DNA of 32,336 nt from Bacteroidales bacterium. Lineage in GTDB: Bacteria > Bacteroidota > Bacteroidia > Bacteroidales > ML635J-15. The notes beneath the pieces were generated by a model. It saw nothing but the letters and a program-made list of their open reading frames with translations, was not told the origin of the DNA and made no database searches. Of the stretch, positions 8,642 through 17,791 are shown in pieces; the stretch's first letter is position 1; each line of letters starts with the position of its first letter. The stretch is from the NCBI GenBank assembly GCA_017617125.1, contig JAFZWY010000037.1, positions 1 through 32,336 on the forward strand. Direction: 5' to 3'. The position numbers and the translations under genes are program-made.

Positions 8642-8991
8642 GTTTAATAATTTTTAATTCAATTTTCTTTCTAACATATTGGAATACAATACGTACCCCT
8701 ACAAAACTCAAGGCTACAAATTTATAGAAAAATTTGATGTACAAGCATTTGTTTTAATATTTTTTCAGCCTAACAAACAAAAGCACTGACTGTCAAGTCC
8801 GTAAAAAATGCTTCGCAAAATTGCACAAACTTTAGGAAAAATGCGCTTAAAATGACTTTTATCTAAATCTTATTGCAGACTATAATAAAACTTAGCCATG
8901 AGGTCTAAAATCTAAAATAATCAAAAAAAAACATACCGATTTTTACTTTTAATCATATCTTTGCAAGATTATAAATTACACATAAAGCGCA
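8642..8991. other. Divergent AT-rich promoter region
   Basis: 350 bases between two divergent secreted-protein genes, with no gene seen. A -7 box for the plus-strand gene lies at 8956-8963. A candidate minus-strand -7 box, TAAATTTG, lies at 8725-8718 and would give a leader of about 70 bases to the giant surface protein. The rest is AT-rich with no repeat that I can support. Confidence 0.6.
8956..8963 (+). promoter_or_regulatory. -7 promoter box of the gingipain-like gene
   Basis: TATCTTTG, a full match to TAnnTTTG, ends 28 bases before the ATG at 8992. No other good -7 box precedes the deiminase gene, so it probably drives both. Confidence 0.65.
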
Positions 8992-11900
8992 ATGAAAAAA
9001 TTAGCACTATTAATTGTCGCCATTTTTGCGACTTGCCTGATTGTCAATGCTCAAACTACAACAATTATTGACAAACAGAAACCGAATGATTCACGAATTG
9101 AAATTGTCGGAGAAAACAATAATGAAATAACCCTTCGTCTCAATCTAAACTCTTATACGCTTACCGATGTTCAGACACCAAACGGCACCGAAGTAATAGT
9201 TGGTTCGCCCAATGGTATCAACGACATGGGAAAAGGCATGCCCGATATTCCATACTTTGCCACATCGGTACGCATCCCGTCAAAAGGAAAAGCTGTAGTC
9301 GAAATAGTTGACGCCAACTATATCACTGTAGACAATATCAGCATAGCTCCGTCGAAAGGAGCAATCAAACGCAACATCGATCCATCGACAGTTCCATACG
9401 AATACGGAAAATGCTACAGAATGGATGCTTTCGTTCCGAACATCGATGCTACCAACAGCGAAGCATTCTGCATAAGGGACATGCGCGGAACATCCGTAAG
9501 ATTTTTCCCATTCCAGTACAATCCAGCACAAAAGCAGCTGAAAGTTTTTACCGAGATAACCGTAAAAGTAAAGTTCACACAGCAACCTGATGTAAACGAA
9601 CTCACAAGTTCGTACGAAAAGATTGACGAGTTCGAAAACATCTACCGACGACTTTTCATCAACTACGGTAGCAAGACTCGCTACACCCAGTTGCAGGACG
9701 GACATCCAGGCAGAATGCTCATCATCTGCAAGGACACCTACCAGTCGGCAATGGCAGACTTCATAACTTGGAAGCGCGAAAAAGGTATCGAAACCGAAAT
9801 GGTACTAATGAGCACTGTAGGCTCAACCGCAGCAAACGTGCAGACTTACATTACCAACTATTTCAACGCACATAGCGACCTTGCTTATGTTCTTCTTGTT
9901 GGCGACGCTTCCGACGTCCCTTCCAGCGAATTCACCTCTGGTTCCGGATGGTATGCTACAAGTGGAGATTCCGACAACATATATGTTTGCCTTGTTGGCA
10001 ACGACGACTATGCTGATGCGTTCATCGGACGCTTCTCGGGAGAATCGCTTGCCGACATACAGAATATGGTACGCAAAGTCATCCTCTACGAAAAGGAACT
10101 CACAACTTCTGACACATGGCTTGCCAATGCATACGGAAGTGCTTCGAGCCAAGGTGGCGACGGTTCTGGTCACGACCAAGGAAACGGAAATGAAAGCGAC
10201 ATGACTCACATGGGTTACATCCAAACCGACCTCGAAAACTATGGCTACACTGTTACACGTGTAAACGAATCCACCAGCAACGGCATTGCTGCAACTTCAA
10301 CGGCATTCAACAACGGTATAGGCCTTGCATGCTACGTAGGCCATGGCGGTGAAACAGAATGGGTCAACACCGGATTCAGCAACTCCGATGTAAACTCCCT
10401 AACCAACGAAAATAAACTTCCATTTATAATAAGTGTTGCCTGTGTAAACGGCGCCTTTGTTGGCATGACATGTTTCGCCGAAGCATGGCTTCGTGCAACG
10501 AAAAACGGCAATCCAACCGGAGCAATTGCCTTCTTAGGATCAACAATCAATCAAGACTGGAATCCACCTATGACGGCACAGGACGAAATGGTCGACATCA
10601 TTACCGAATCTTTGGAAGGAAACATAAAGAGAACTATCGGTGGCATAGCATTCAACGGATACTTCCGCATGATACAAGATTACCCCGCTACATCTTCCGA
10701 CGGTAACGGAGTTGGAACCGCATACGCTTGGACTATCTTCGGAGACCCGTCAACTATGTTCCGTAGCAAAACCCCACAGGAAATGATAGTGTCACATCCC
10801 AATGTACTTACTGTTGGACAAAACAGCATAGAAGTAACAAGCAATGCCGAAGAGACCCTCATTGCTATCACAAGAGAGGTTAACGATGAAGTCATTATCC
10901 TTGGTACTGGATATGCCAACAACGGCACTGCAATAATAAACATCGCAAGTCTTGACGAGCCTTGTACTGTAAAACTTACAGCAACAGCATACAACAAAGT
11001 TACCTACCAAACCGAAATAATGGTGATTGTTCCTGAAGGTCCATACGTAGTTAACGGCGGCTACACAATTAACGACAGCGAAGGCAACAACAACGGACAG
11101 ATAGACTACAACGAATCAATAAAACTCAACAATACAATAAATAATGTAGGTGTAGAAACAGCAAACAATGTTAGCATGTCAATTTCGACGACAAGCAACG
11201 ACATTACCATTACCGACAATAGTGAATCGTTTGGCAACATTGCCGCCAACGAAAGTGCTACAAAGAACGACGCTTTCGCAATGTCAATACGCAACGGCGT
11301 TGCCGACCAAACCAACATCGAGATAGCATACACACTTACAGCCGACAACTGCGAAACAAGAACAGGTTTGTTCTTTATAACAGCAAATGCACCTGCACCA
11401 GAAATATCGTTTGTAGGAGTAAACGACTCCGATGGAGGAAACGGCAACAACTTGCTTGATTCTGGAGAAACAGCAAGATTAATCTTCAATCTAGCCAACA
11501 ACGGTCATGCATTGCTTGAAGCAGGAACTGTAACTCTTGCTCTAAACGATGAAAACGTTACATTGATAACAAGCGAAGTACAAACCGACGCCATAAATGC
11601 AGGCGACTCTCAAAACATCGAATTCGAAATTTCAGTTGCCGAAAATGTTGCAATGGGTACAAATGTATGCTTCCAAGCACAAACAAGCGGCATATACAAT
11701 ACAAGCACAAATTCTTGTCTATCTATAGGCCTTCAGATTGAAGACTGGGAAAGCAATAGTTTCAACTCATACGCTTGGGTAAACTCCAGCAGTAGACCTT
11801 GGACTATAGTTTCGACAGGTGCTTACGAAGGACAATATTGCGCGAAGTCGGGTAGCATCAGCAGCAACGCTCAATCAGACCTTACTATTACCATCGACGT

Positions 11901-12456
11901 TGTAACCAACGACAATGTAGAATTCTACAAGAAGGTTTCGTGCGAAGAAATGTCGTATGGATACTACTGGGATTACCTCGCATTCTACATCGACGGCGAC
12001 ATGAAAGATCAGTGGGCTGGCACAAGCGACAACTGGAGCTTGCAATCATACCCGGTTAGTGCAGGAACTCATACTCTAAAATGGTCTTATGTTAAGGATT
12101 TCTATGGTACAGATGGTAGCGACTGCGCATGGATCGACAATGTAAAATTGCCGGCACACGCCTCTGTAACCAGCATACATACCAATTCTATAATTACCGA
12201 AAACACAATGTCGATCTACCCTAACCCGGCAAACGACAACGCATACATCAACCTTAACCTTACCGACAACAGCGAGGTTTCGATTGAAATATACAACACT
12301 GTAGGACAACTGGTTAAAACTATTGACAGCAACATTTTGCAGGCTGGAGAAAACTACATTTCTGTAGAAACCTCATCAATGACTGCTGGAATGTATATTG
12401 TAAAGGCAAATATCGGAGGTAACATAATTACAAAGAATTTGTCGATAGTAAAATAA
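8992..12456 (+). CDS. Arg-gingipain-like C25 cysteine protease, T9SS-sorted
   Basis: 1154 residues. A signal peptide (1-21, ending VNAQ) is followed by a C25 propeptide (about 25-230), a catalytic domain (about 231-595) and an Ig-like domain (about 598-690). Two D/G/N-rich Ca-site-like sandwiches follow, then a jelly-roll/cleaved-adhesin-like domain (about 915-1060) and a type A sorting domain (about 1074-1154). The catalytic pair is H451 (GHGGET) and C484 (VACVNG), 33 apart as in RgpB H211/C244. D403 (ESD) sits 48 before the His, as RgpB D163 in the Arg pocket does. R230-Y231 matches the RgpB propeptide cut R229-Y230, with the same spacing to the GRM start. Inferred: a secreted, self-activating, Arg-specific endopeptidase. 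The RgpB comparison is from memory. The deiminase gene follows on the same strand. Confidence 0.93.
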   Translation: MKKLALLIVAIFATCLIVNAQTTTIIDKQKPNDSRIEIVGENNNEITLRLNLNSYTLTDVQTPNGTEVIVGSPNGINDMGKGMPDIPYFATSVRIPSKGKAVVEIVDANYITVDNISIAPSKGAIKRNIDPSTVPYEYGKCYRMDAFVPNIDATNSEAFCIRDMRGTSVRFFPFQYNPAQKQLKVFTEITVKVKFTQQPDVNELTSSYEKIDEFENIYRRLFINYGSKTRYTQLQDGHPGRMLIICKDTYQSAMADFITWKREKGIETEMVLMSTVGSTAANVQTYITNYFNAHSDLAYVLLVGDASDVPSSEFTSGSGWYATSGDSDNIYVCLVGNDDYADAFIGRFSGESLADIQNMVRKVILYEKELTTSDTWLANAYGSASSQGGDGSGHDQGNGNESDMTHMGYIQTDLENYGYTVTRVNESTSNGIAATSTAFNNGIGLACYVGHGGETEWVNTGFSNSDVNSLTNENKLPFIISVACVNGAFVGMTCFAEAWLRATKNGNPTGAIAFLGSTINQDWNPPMTAQDEMVDIITESLEGNIKRTIGGIAFNGYFRMIQDYPATSSDGNGVGTAYAWTIFGDPSTMFRSKTPQEMIVSHPNVLTVGQNSIEVTSNAEETLIAITREVNDEVIILGTGYANNGTAIINIASLDEPCTVKLTATAYNKVTYQTEIMVIVPEGPYVVNGGYTINDSEGNNNGQIDYNESIKLNNTINNVGVETANNVSMSISTTSNDITITDNSESFGNIAANESATKNDAFAMSIRNGVADQTNIEIAYTLTADNCETRTGLFFITANAPAPEISFVGVNDSDGGNGNNLLDSGETARLIFNLANNGHALLEAGTVTLALNDENVTLITSEVQTDAINAGDSQNIEFEISVAENVAMGTNVCFQAQTSGIYNTSTNSCLSIGLQIEDWESNSFNSYAWVNSSSRPWTIVSTGAYEGQYCAKSGSISSNAQSDLTITIDVVTNDNVEFYKKVSCEEMSYGYYWDYLAFYIDGDMKDQWAGTSDNWSLQSYPVSAGTHTLKWSYVKDFYGTDGSDCAWIDNVKLPAHASVTSIHTNSIITENTMSIYPNPANDNAYINLNLTDNSEVSIEIYNTVGQLVKTIDSNILQAGENYISVETSSMTAGMYIVKANIGGNIITKNLSIVK

Positions 12457-12466
12457 TAAAAGACTT

Positions 12467-12492
12467 GCAATGGCATTGAAAAATGCCATTGC
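12467..12492 (+). other. Intercistronic hairpin with GAAA loop
   Basis: A perfect 11-bp stem, GCAATGGCATT (12467-12477) against AATGCCATTGC (12482-12492), closes a GAAA tetraloop. It lies 10 bases after the protease stop and 14 bases before the deiminase ATG. No T run follows, so it is a poor terminator; an mRNA-stability or processing element, or a weak attenuator, is more likely. Confidence 0.7.
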
Positions 12493-12506
12493 TTAAAACT
12501 AAAACC

Positions 12507-14225
12507 ATGAAAAAAGTAGTATTTGTATTTTTTTCTCTATTGTGTGCATCAGTTTTATTCGCACAAGAAATTCCGCAGGAACTGCAAGGCAAATACCATG
12601 CTCTGCGATGGGAAGAACTCTCAAGCCAAAGGAACACACGTAGCCTTATTGTTACCGACCCACCTGAGAATCCGCGAAGCATAGCCGAATTTGAGCCCAA
12701 CCAGGGTGTAATCGTGGCATACCCGCAATCAATGGGATTCGGCATACCAAATTCATTAATAGCCGAATTGTCGGAAGACGATACCGTATACCTCATTTGT
12801 GCATCTAACAATCAGTCGTCGTTAAGCAATACACTGCAAAGTAATGGTGTAAACATGAATCACGTCAAGTTTGTTAACCATAGCATCGACTCATACTGGT
12901 GCCGCGATTATAGCCCATGGTTTATCGAATATGGCGACAAGCAGGTTGGAATGATCGACTACGTCTACAACCGCCCGCGTCCAAACGACGACGAGATTAC
13001 AAATTTCTTCGGAACATATTTCGGCAAACAGGTGTTCGGAATGCAGGTAGTACATACCGGAGGCAACTACATGACCGACGGACTTGGTGTAGCAGCCTCA
13101 TGTTCTGCATCACTCGATGTAGAAAATGACGAAGAATATGGCTATACGCAAGCTCAGCTCGACACTATTTTCAAGCATTACCTTGGACTAACCAACTATA
13201 TGCATCTCGACGACCCTCTTAACGACTATATTGCACATATCGACTGCTGGGGAAAATTCATTGATGTCGACAAGGTTGTGATAACAAGAGTACCAACTTC
13301 AAATTCGCAATATGCAGCCTACGAGGCTATGGCCGACTATTGGGCAAATCAGACAAGTTCGTACGGCAACAAATACAAAGTATACAGGACCTACAGTCCA
13401 AATAGGCAGCCGTATTCAAATTCTCTGATACTTAATGGGAAAGTATACCTTGCATTCCCCAACAATGATGCAACCAATAATGCCAATGCGAAGGCCGTGT
13501 ATGAGGAAGCAATGCCAGGATACGAGGTAATTGGATTTACGCCTCGCAGCAATGCTCCTTGGGAAGGAACAGATGCTCTGCACTGCCGTACGCACGAAGT
13601 GCCTCGTTTCGATATGCTTCGAATTGCCCACTACCCTATCCTCGATACTGTTGAATACGCCGAAACTTATACTATTACAGCAAGCATCTACACTCTTGGT
13701 AATGGCGGAGCTATCACAAACGCAGAAGTATTCTTCAAGATTGACGACGGTGAATACACATCGGCAGCTATGACAAACGTATCCGACGACGAATATTCGT
13801 TCACCTTCGAAGGGCTTCTTCACGGACAGACAATATCATACTACATAAAGGCCACTACCGAATACGGACAAGTACAAACCCACCCATTCATCGGAGAACC
13901 CGATCCGCATGTCTTTGTCATCGAAGATGGCGACGATCCTATCGACCCACCAACTTCGATTGCTAGCACAGACGACGGATACATCAAATGCTTCCCGAAC
14001 CCTGCAACAGAAACACTATTCTTCATCTCCAACAATGTTGATGGAGGTAGTTATGCGGTTGAAATTATCAACCAGCAGGGTGCAGTCGTTAAACGACTTG
14101 CAACCGACGCTTCGTCGAAATGGGAAGGTGCCTGCATCGATATTTCAGACATGGCATCTGGACTCTACTTCGTACGTATGTACAACAACCAGAAGTCATA
14201 CACTTGCAAGTTCTCGAAACTATAA
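12507..14225 (+). CDS. Peptidylarginine deiminase, PPAD-like, T9SS-sorted
   Basis: 572 residues, starting at the ATG whose product opens with a good signal peptide (MKKVVFVFF to LFAQ, 1-20); an in-frame ATG at 12483 lies inside the upstream hairpin and is rejected. The catalytic domain (about 40-370) keeps the Porphyromonas PPAD residues: D134 (CRDYSPW, as D130), H244 and D246 (HID, as H236/D238) and C360 (LHCRTHE, as C351). R156 and R158 (NRPRP) match PPAD R152/R154, which bind the substrate's C-terminal carboxylate. An Ig-like domain (about 375-470) and a type A sorting domain (about 490-572) complete the PPAD layout. Predicted reaction: hydrolysis of peptidyl-Arg, preferably C-terminal, to citrulline plus ammonia at the cell surface. 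Its partner is the preceding protease. PPAD numbering is from memory. Confidence 0.9.
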   Translation: MKKVVFVFFSLLCASVLFAQEIPQELQGKYHALRWEELSSQRNTRSLIVTDPPENPRSIAEFEPNQGVIVAYPQSMGFGIPNSLIAELSEDDTVYLICASNNQSSLSNTLQSNGVNMNHVKFVNHSIDSYWCRDYSPWFIEYGDKQVGMIDYVYNRPRPNDDEITNFFGTYFGKQVFGMQVVHTGGNYMTDGLGVAASCSASLDVENDEEYGYTQAQLDTIFKHYLGLTNYMHLDDPLNDYIAHIDCWGKFIDVDKVVITRVPTSNSQYAAYEAMADYWANQTSSYGNKYKVYRTYSPNRQPYSNSLILNGKVYLAFPNNDATNNANAKAVYEEAMPGYEVIGFTPRSNAPWEGTDALHCRTHEVPRFDMLRIAHYPILDTVEYAETYTITASIYTLGNGGAITNAEVFFKIDDGEYTSAAMTNVSDDEYSFTFEGLLHGQTISYYIKATTEYGQVQTHPFIGEPDPHVFVIEDGDDPIDPPTSIASTDDGYIKCFPNPATETLFFISNNVDGGSYAVEIINQQGAVVKRLATDASSKWEGACIDISDMASGLYFVRMYNNQKSYTCKFSKL

Positions 14226-14259
14226 AACTACACACATTGGAGTAAAGAGAAGAATTTTA

Positions 14260-15915
14260 TTAATTTCTCTGGTATAAATATCTCTTTATACTCCTCTTTG
14301 GCGTACGCTCAAAATCTTCCGACATAAATTCTATGCGTTGTATCGATGCATACGACGGCAGTTCCTTGTTTACCGACGGCAACCAGTCACGAATCATCTT
14401 CTCTAGCACATCGCGACAGATGCCATCCTGTTCGGCCTGCTGATAGTCGGGATAAATAAGCGCAGTAAGGACTCCATGGTCATCGATAACGAGACTTTCG
14501 ACAACGTATGCCAAATTGTTTAGCACATTCTCAAGTTCCTCGGGATATATATTTTGTCCCGACGGTCCAAGAATCATACATTTGCAACGACCTTTCAAAT
14601 AAAGGTAACCATCGCTGTCAACAACACCCATGTCGCCTGTACGGAACCAGCCATCGTCAGTGAAAACCTGCCGTGTCGCCTCCTCGTTCTTGTAGTAGCC
14701 AAGAAATACGTTTGCGCCCTTTACCTGTACTTCGCCTGCAATATGCTCGGGATCTGGTGAATCGATGCGCAGCTGCATGTTGCGAACAACTTTGCCGCAC
14801 GAGAATAATTTTGTGTCGTTCCAATGTGCATAACAAATTATAGGAGCACACTCGGTCATGCCATAGCCTACGGTAAAGCGGAATCCGATCTTTCTGAAGA
14901 AGCGTTCGACCTCGTTGTTGAATGCTGCGCCACCTATAATTACCTCCTCGAATGCATTGCCAAAAGTATTGGTAAGTTCGGTGCAAATCTTCTTCTCCAG
15001 CATCTGGTCGACAATAGGAATGCGGAACAAAAGCTTGTTCTTGTCGAGAATAGGCTTAAGTTTGTTCTTGTATATCTTCTCGATAATTAATGGTACCGAT
15101 ATTATGATGTCGGGGCGAATGTCGGCAAAAGCCTGCAATATGAGCTTTGGTGTCGGCATGCGCGTAATGAAATGTACATGCGCACCCATAGTCATTTGGA
15201 ACAAGAATTCGAACATAAAGCCGTACATGTGTGCCATCGGCAGCATCGACACTACTTGCGAACCCTGTCCGAAACGCGGCAGAGCGTCGAAATGTGCGAA
15301 ATCGACATTGCTCGACAATGCCCTGTACGGTATCATTACGCCTTTCGACTGACCCGAGGTGCCTGAGGTATAGTTTATGATTGCAAGTTCGTCGGGCGAA
15401 TCTGTATAGTATTTTACATCGTCGGGCGTGAAACGCTTCGGATAACGTCTACCATACGACTCGTTGAGGTGTTCGCGAATCTGCATAAGGTCGTCGCTGG
15501 CAGCATACAGGAAATTGAGGTCACTGATATTTACAACTACCGAAAGCCCTGGCATGTCGGCAATGTCGAGACCCTTCCAAACTCCATCGTCAACAAATAA
15601 TACGCGCGCCTCCGAATGGTTTACAAGTTGCTGTATCACAACAGGCTTGAATTCGTGCTGAATAGGAACAGGAACGGCCCCGTATGTAAGTGTCGACAGC
15701 AGACATACGCCCCAGTTGGCCTGGCTTCGCGAACAAAATGCTACTTTGTCGCCGCTATGCAGACCACATTGTTCGAATGCAATATGCAACTTGGATATGC
15801 GACGGGCAATGTCCGAATATGTAAGTGTAATTCCTTGATAATTAGAAAGTGCTGGCCTACCCCAGTTGAGGCGGATGCTTTCTTCCAATCTTTTATTGAA
15901 TGACTGATTCTCCAT
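14260..15915 (-). CDS. Long-chain fatty acyl-CoA (or acyl-ACP) ligase
   Basis: 551 residues, an ANL superfamily adenylating enzyme of usual length. The ATP/AMP loop YTSGTSGQSKG is at 182-192, the A5 motif YGMTE at 351-355, GWFRTGD (A7) at 422-428, and the hinge region KGRCKCMILGPSGQNIYPEE at about 441-460. K544 (RSIKR) is in the place of the C-terminal catalytic Lys. The middle of the protein (MAHMYGFMFEFLF) is hydrophobic, as in long-chain acyl-CoA synthetases. It probably activates fatty acids in the cytoplasm; whether the acceptor is CoA or ACP cannot be told. It is divergent from an AraC-type regulator and convergent with the deiminase gene, 34 bases away. Confidence 0.9.
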   Translation of the reverse strand: MENQSFNKRLEESIRLNWGRPALSNYQGITLTYSDIARRISKLHIAFEQCGLHSGDKVAFCSRSQANWGVCLLSTLTYGAVPVPIQHEFKPVVIQQLVNHSEARVLFVDDGVWKGLDIADMPGLSVVVNISDLNFLYAASDDLMQIREHLNESYGRRYPKRFTPDDVKYYTDSPDELAIINYTSGTSGQSKGVMIPYRALSSNVDFAHFDALPRFGQGSQVVSMLPMAHMYGFMFEFLFQMTMGAHVHFITRMPTPKLILQAFADIRPDIIISVPLIIEKIYKNKLKPILDKNKLLFRIPIVDQMLEKKICTELTNTFGNAFEEVIIGGAAFNNEVERFFRKIGFRFTVGYGMTECAPIICYAHWNDTKLFSCGKVVRNMQLRIDSPDPEHIAGEVQVKGANVFLGYYKNEEATRQVFTDDGWFRTGDMGVVDSDGYLYLKGRCKCMILGPSGQNIYPEELENVLNNLAYVVESLVIDDHGVLTALIYPDYQQAEQDGICRDVLEKMIRDWLPSVNKELPSYASIQRIEFMSEDFERTPKRSIKRYLYQRN

Positions 15916-16008
15916 ATTTATCTTTTAAAAATTCGGCGCGAAATAATGCAAAATAAATCTACCCCAAAAATTATTAGGAAAAATTGACAACTTTTAGTGT
16001 TATATTTA

Positions 16009-16016
16009 TATCTTTG
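16009..16016 (+). promoter_or_regulatory. -7 box abutting the AraC-type start codon
   Basis: TATCTTTG ends only 5 bases before the ATG at 16022; TTGAC at 15984 could be the -33 element, at a slightly long spacing. Transcription would start at about the ATG itself, so the mRNA would be leaderless or nearly so. Confidence 0.6.
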
Positions 16017-16021
16017 CAACT

Positions 16022-16870
16022 ATGAAAGCAAGGATCAACTACAACGATGGCGATATCCTGATAAAGGATTCATTCGATGACATTATGCTTGCAGGTAGCG
16101 TGCGGACATCAATGGTTTCGGCGGTAATATGTACGTCGGGATGTATGAAAATTGGCATGAACGGTTCTAAATACGAGGTTTCAGGCAACAATATTTTCAT
16201 TTTGCCGCCAAACGTTTATTTGGACGAAGTTTCGATGGACAAGGATTTCAACGGTCTGTTCTTTGCTCTTTCGTACGTAAAATTTGAAAAGACAATAATG
16301 TCGGGACGCGGGTTGTGGCCATTGATGATGTATACGCGTACTCATCCGGTAATCAAGATGAACGAACAGGAAATGAAATTAGCCCTCGACTACTTTTCTA
16401 TTGTACGCGAAAAACTTGCCTCTCCGCGCGACTTCTACTACAAGGAAATCATGCTTCACCTGATGGAAACCGTATTCTATGAAATATGCGTAATCATAAA
16501 CCGTAACCTTGATGCAAATACTCTAACGGTAATTGCCAAGCAGAAAGACCTTGTTTTCAAGAATTTTCTTGACCTCCTTGCTACCGAAAGCATTCATTCT
16601 CGCAATGTTTCGGCATATGCCGAAATGTTATGCGTATCGCCTAAATACTTGTCGCATGCAGTTCAGACCTTAAGCGGAAAGCCTGCGCTCTCATGGATTC
16701 TAGAGTACGCAACCGACGCCATAGCCCACGAATTGCGATATTCGGACAGGTCGATAAAAGAAATCGCTAATGTCTTTGAATTCTCAAGCATTAGCGCATT
16801 TTCAAAATTTGTACGCATGCGCTTAGGCTGTTCGCCTCGCGATTATCGCAAAAAAATAAACGACAATTGA
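16022..16870 (+). CDS. AraC-family transcriptional regulator
   Basis: 282 residues. The C-terminal part (about 190-282) is a double helix-turn-helix AraC/XylS domain: a first helix pair around AYAEMLCVSPKYLSHAVQTL and a second around SIKEIANVFEFSSISAFSKF, ending in the family's hallmark GCSPRDYRK. The N-terminal part (about 1-150) is beta-rich and cupin-like and would sense a ligand that cannot be named. The start is the ATG directly after the -7 box; the next in-frame Met is at residue 25 and would lose part of the sensor domain. It is divergent from the acyl-CoA ligase gene, a natural candidate target. No terminator stands out; only a weak 7-bp inverted repeat (CTGTAAA/TTTACAG) lies between it and the next convergent gene. 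Confidence 0.9.
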   Translation: MKARINYNDGDILIKDSFDDIMLAGSVRTSMVSAVICTSGCMKIGMNGSKYEVSGNNIFILPPNVYLDEVSMDKDFNGLFFALSYVKFEKTIMSGRGLWPLMMYTRTHPVIKMNEQEMKLALDYFSIVREKLASPRDFYYKEIMLHLMETVFYEICVIINRNLDANTLTVIAKQKDLVFKNFLDLLATESIHSRNVSAYAEMLCVSPKYLSHAVQTLSGKPALSWILEYATDAIAHELRYSDRSIKEIANVFEFSSISAFSKFVRMRLGCSPRDYRKKINDN

Positions 16871-16922
16871 TAATATCTGTAAATGTTCTTGTTGGACATG
16901 TTTCTGTATCCTTTACAGAGAA

Positions 16923-17771
16923 CTATTTAGCACTGTGATATTTCAACAATTCCGGTAGTACTTCGTTTATAATCAATACGTTTTCTTTTGAATATCCGAT
17001 TTTCTCAAGTTCGTCCAGCAGTATGTCCCTGAAGTGGAAGGCTATGCTTCCGCAGAACCCAATCCTGTATTTCAGATAGTCAGGGTATATCAGCAGGTAG
17101 TTTTCAAAGAAATCTCTAAACGAATTTCGCATAATGGCTTGCATCTGCGGATGTTCAATGTGGTTATTGATTGTTTTTGTGAAGTTTGCAAGGTAACGGT
17201 TTGGATGCTCGCCCTTATATACCGAATTTAGCACTGTAGTTATTGTTTCGCCAGTTTCGTCCTTTATCTGGCGGGTAAGGTCGGCGTCAAGTTTTCCTTC
17301 GAGGTATTGCTTTATGAATGTTTTTCCAATCGTGGCACCGCTCCCCTCGTCACCGAGGATATATCCCAGCGAGACAGCGTTTCCCGTGATTTCGCTGCCA
17401 TTGTAAAAACAAGAGTTTGAACCTGTTCCAAGAATTGCAGCTACCCCTGCCTCATGTTTTAGCACTGCTCGCGCCGTGCCAAGCATGTCGGAATATATGT
17501 TTACGTTTGCCTTGCCGAAAAAGCCTGCAAGTGCAGATTGCAGGTGCGCAAAGTTGTCGCAATTAGAGCATCCAGAACCATAAAAAAAGACATCGGTAAT
17601 ATCCGTGCTTTTAACTTCTCTAGGAAATGCTGCCGACAAACAATACTCCACCTCGTCTTTCGTAACAAAATACGGATTGAACCCAATTGTCTTGAAGGTA
17701 TATTCCAGGCCTTTACCATCCGACAAAAGCCATAAAGTCTTTGTTGACCCACTGTCTGCAATTGCTATCAT
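16923..17771 (-). CDS. BadF/BadG-type sugar kinase, N-acetylglucosamine kinase-like
   Basis: 282 residues, the size of the bacterial N-acetylglucosamine kinase-like branch of the BadF/BadG/BcrA/BcrD ATPase family (ASKHA fold). The phosphate-1 loop is ADSGSTKT (5-12), the phosphate-2/sugar region is ILGTGSNSCF (113-122), and GDEGSGA lies at 140-146. No Cys cluster of the dehydratase activases is present, so a sugar kinase is favoured over an activator. It would phosphorylate an amino sugar (probably GlcNAc) in the cytoplasm for cell-wall recycling. It lies 20 bases after the flavodoxin gene on the same strand and is probably co-transcribed with it. Confidence 0.85.
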   Translation of the reverse strand: MIAIADSGSTKTLWLLSDGKGLEYTFKTIGFNPYFVTKDEVEYCLSAAFPREVKSTDITDVFFYGSGCSNCDNFAHLQSALAGFFGKANVNIYSDMLGTARAVLKHEAGVAAILGTGSNSCFYNGSEITGNAVSLGYILGDEGSGATIGKTFIKQYLEGKLDADLTRQIKDETGETITTVLNSVYKGEHPNRYLANFTKTINNHIEHPQMQAIMRNSFRDFFENYLLIYPDYLKYRIGFCGSIAFHFRDILLDELEKIGYSKENVLIINEVLPELLKYHSAK

Positions 17772-17791
17772 AGCTTGTTTTTATAAAGGTT

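Noticed and set aside
12483..12506. Upstream ATG for the deiminase
   Set aside because: It lies in the arm of the intercistronic hairpin, and the later ATG gives a normal signal peptide.
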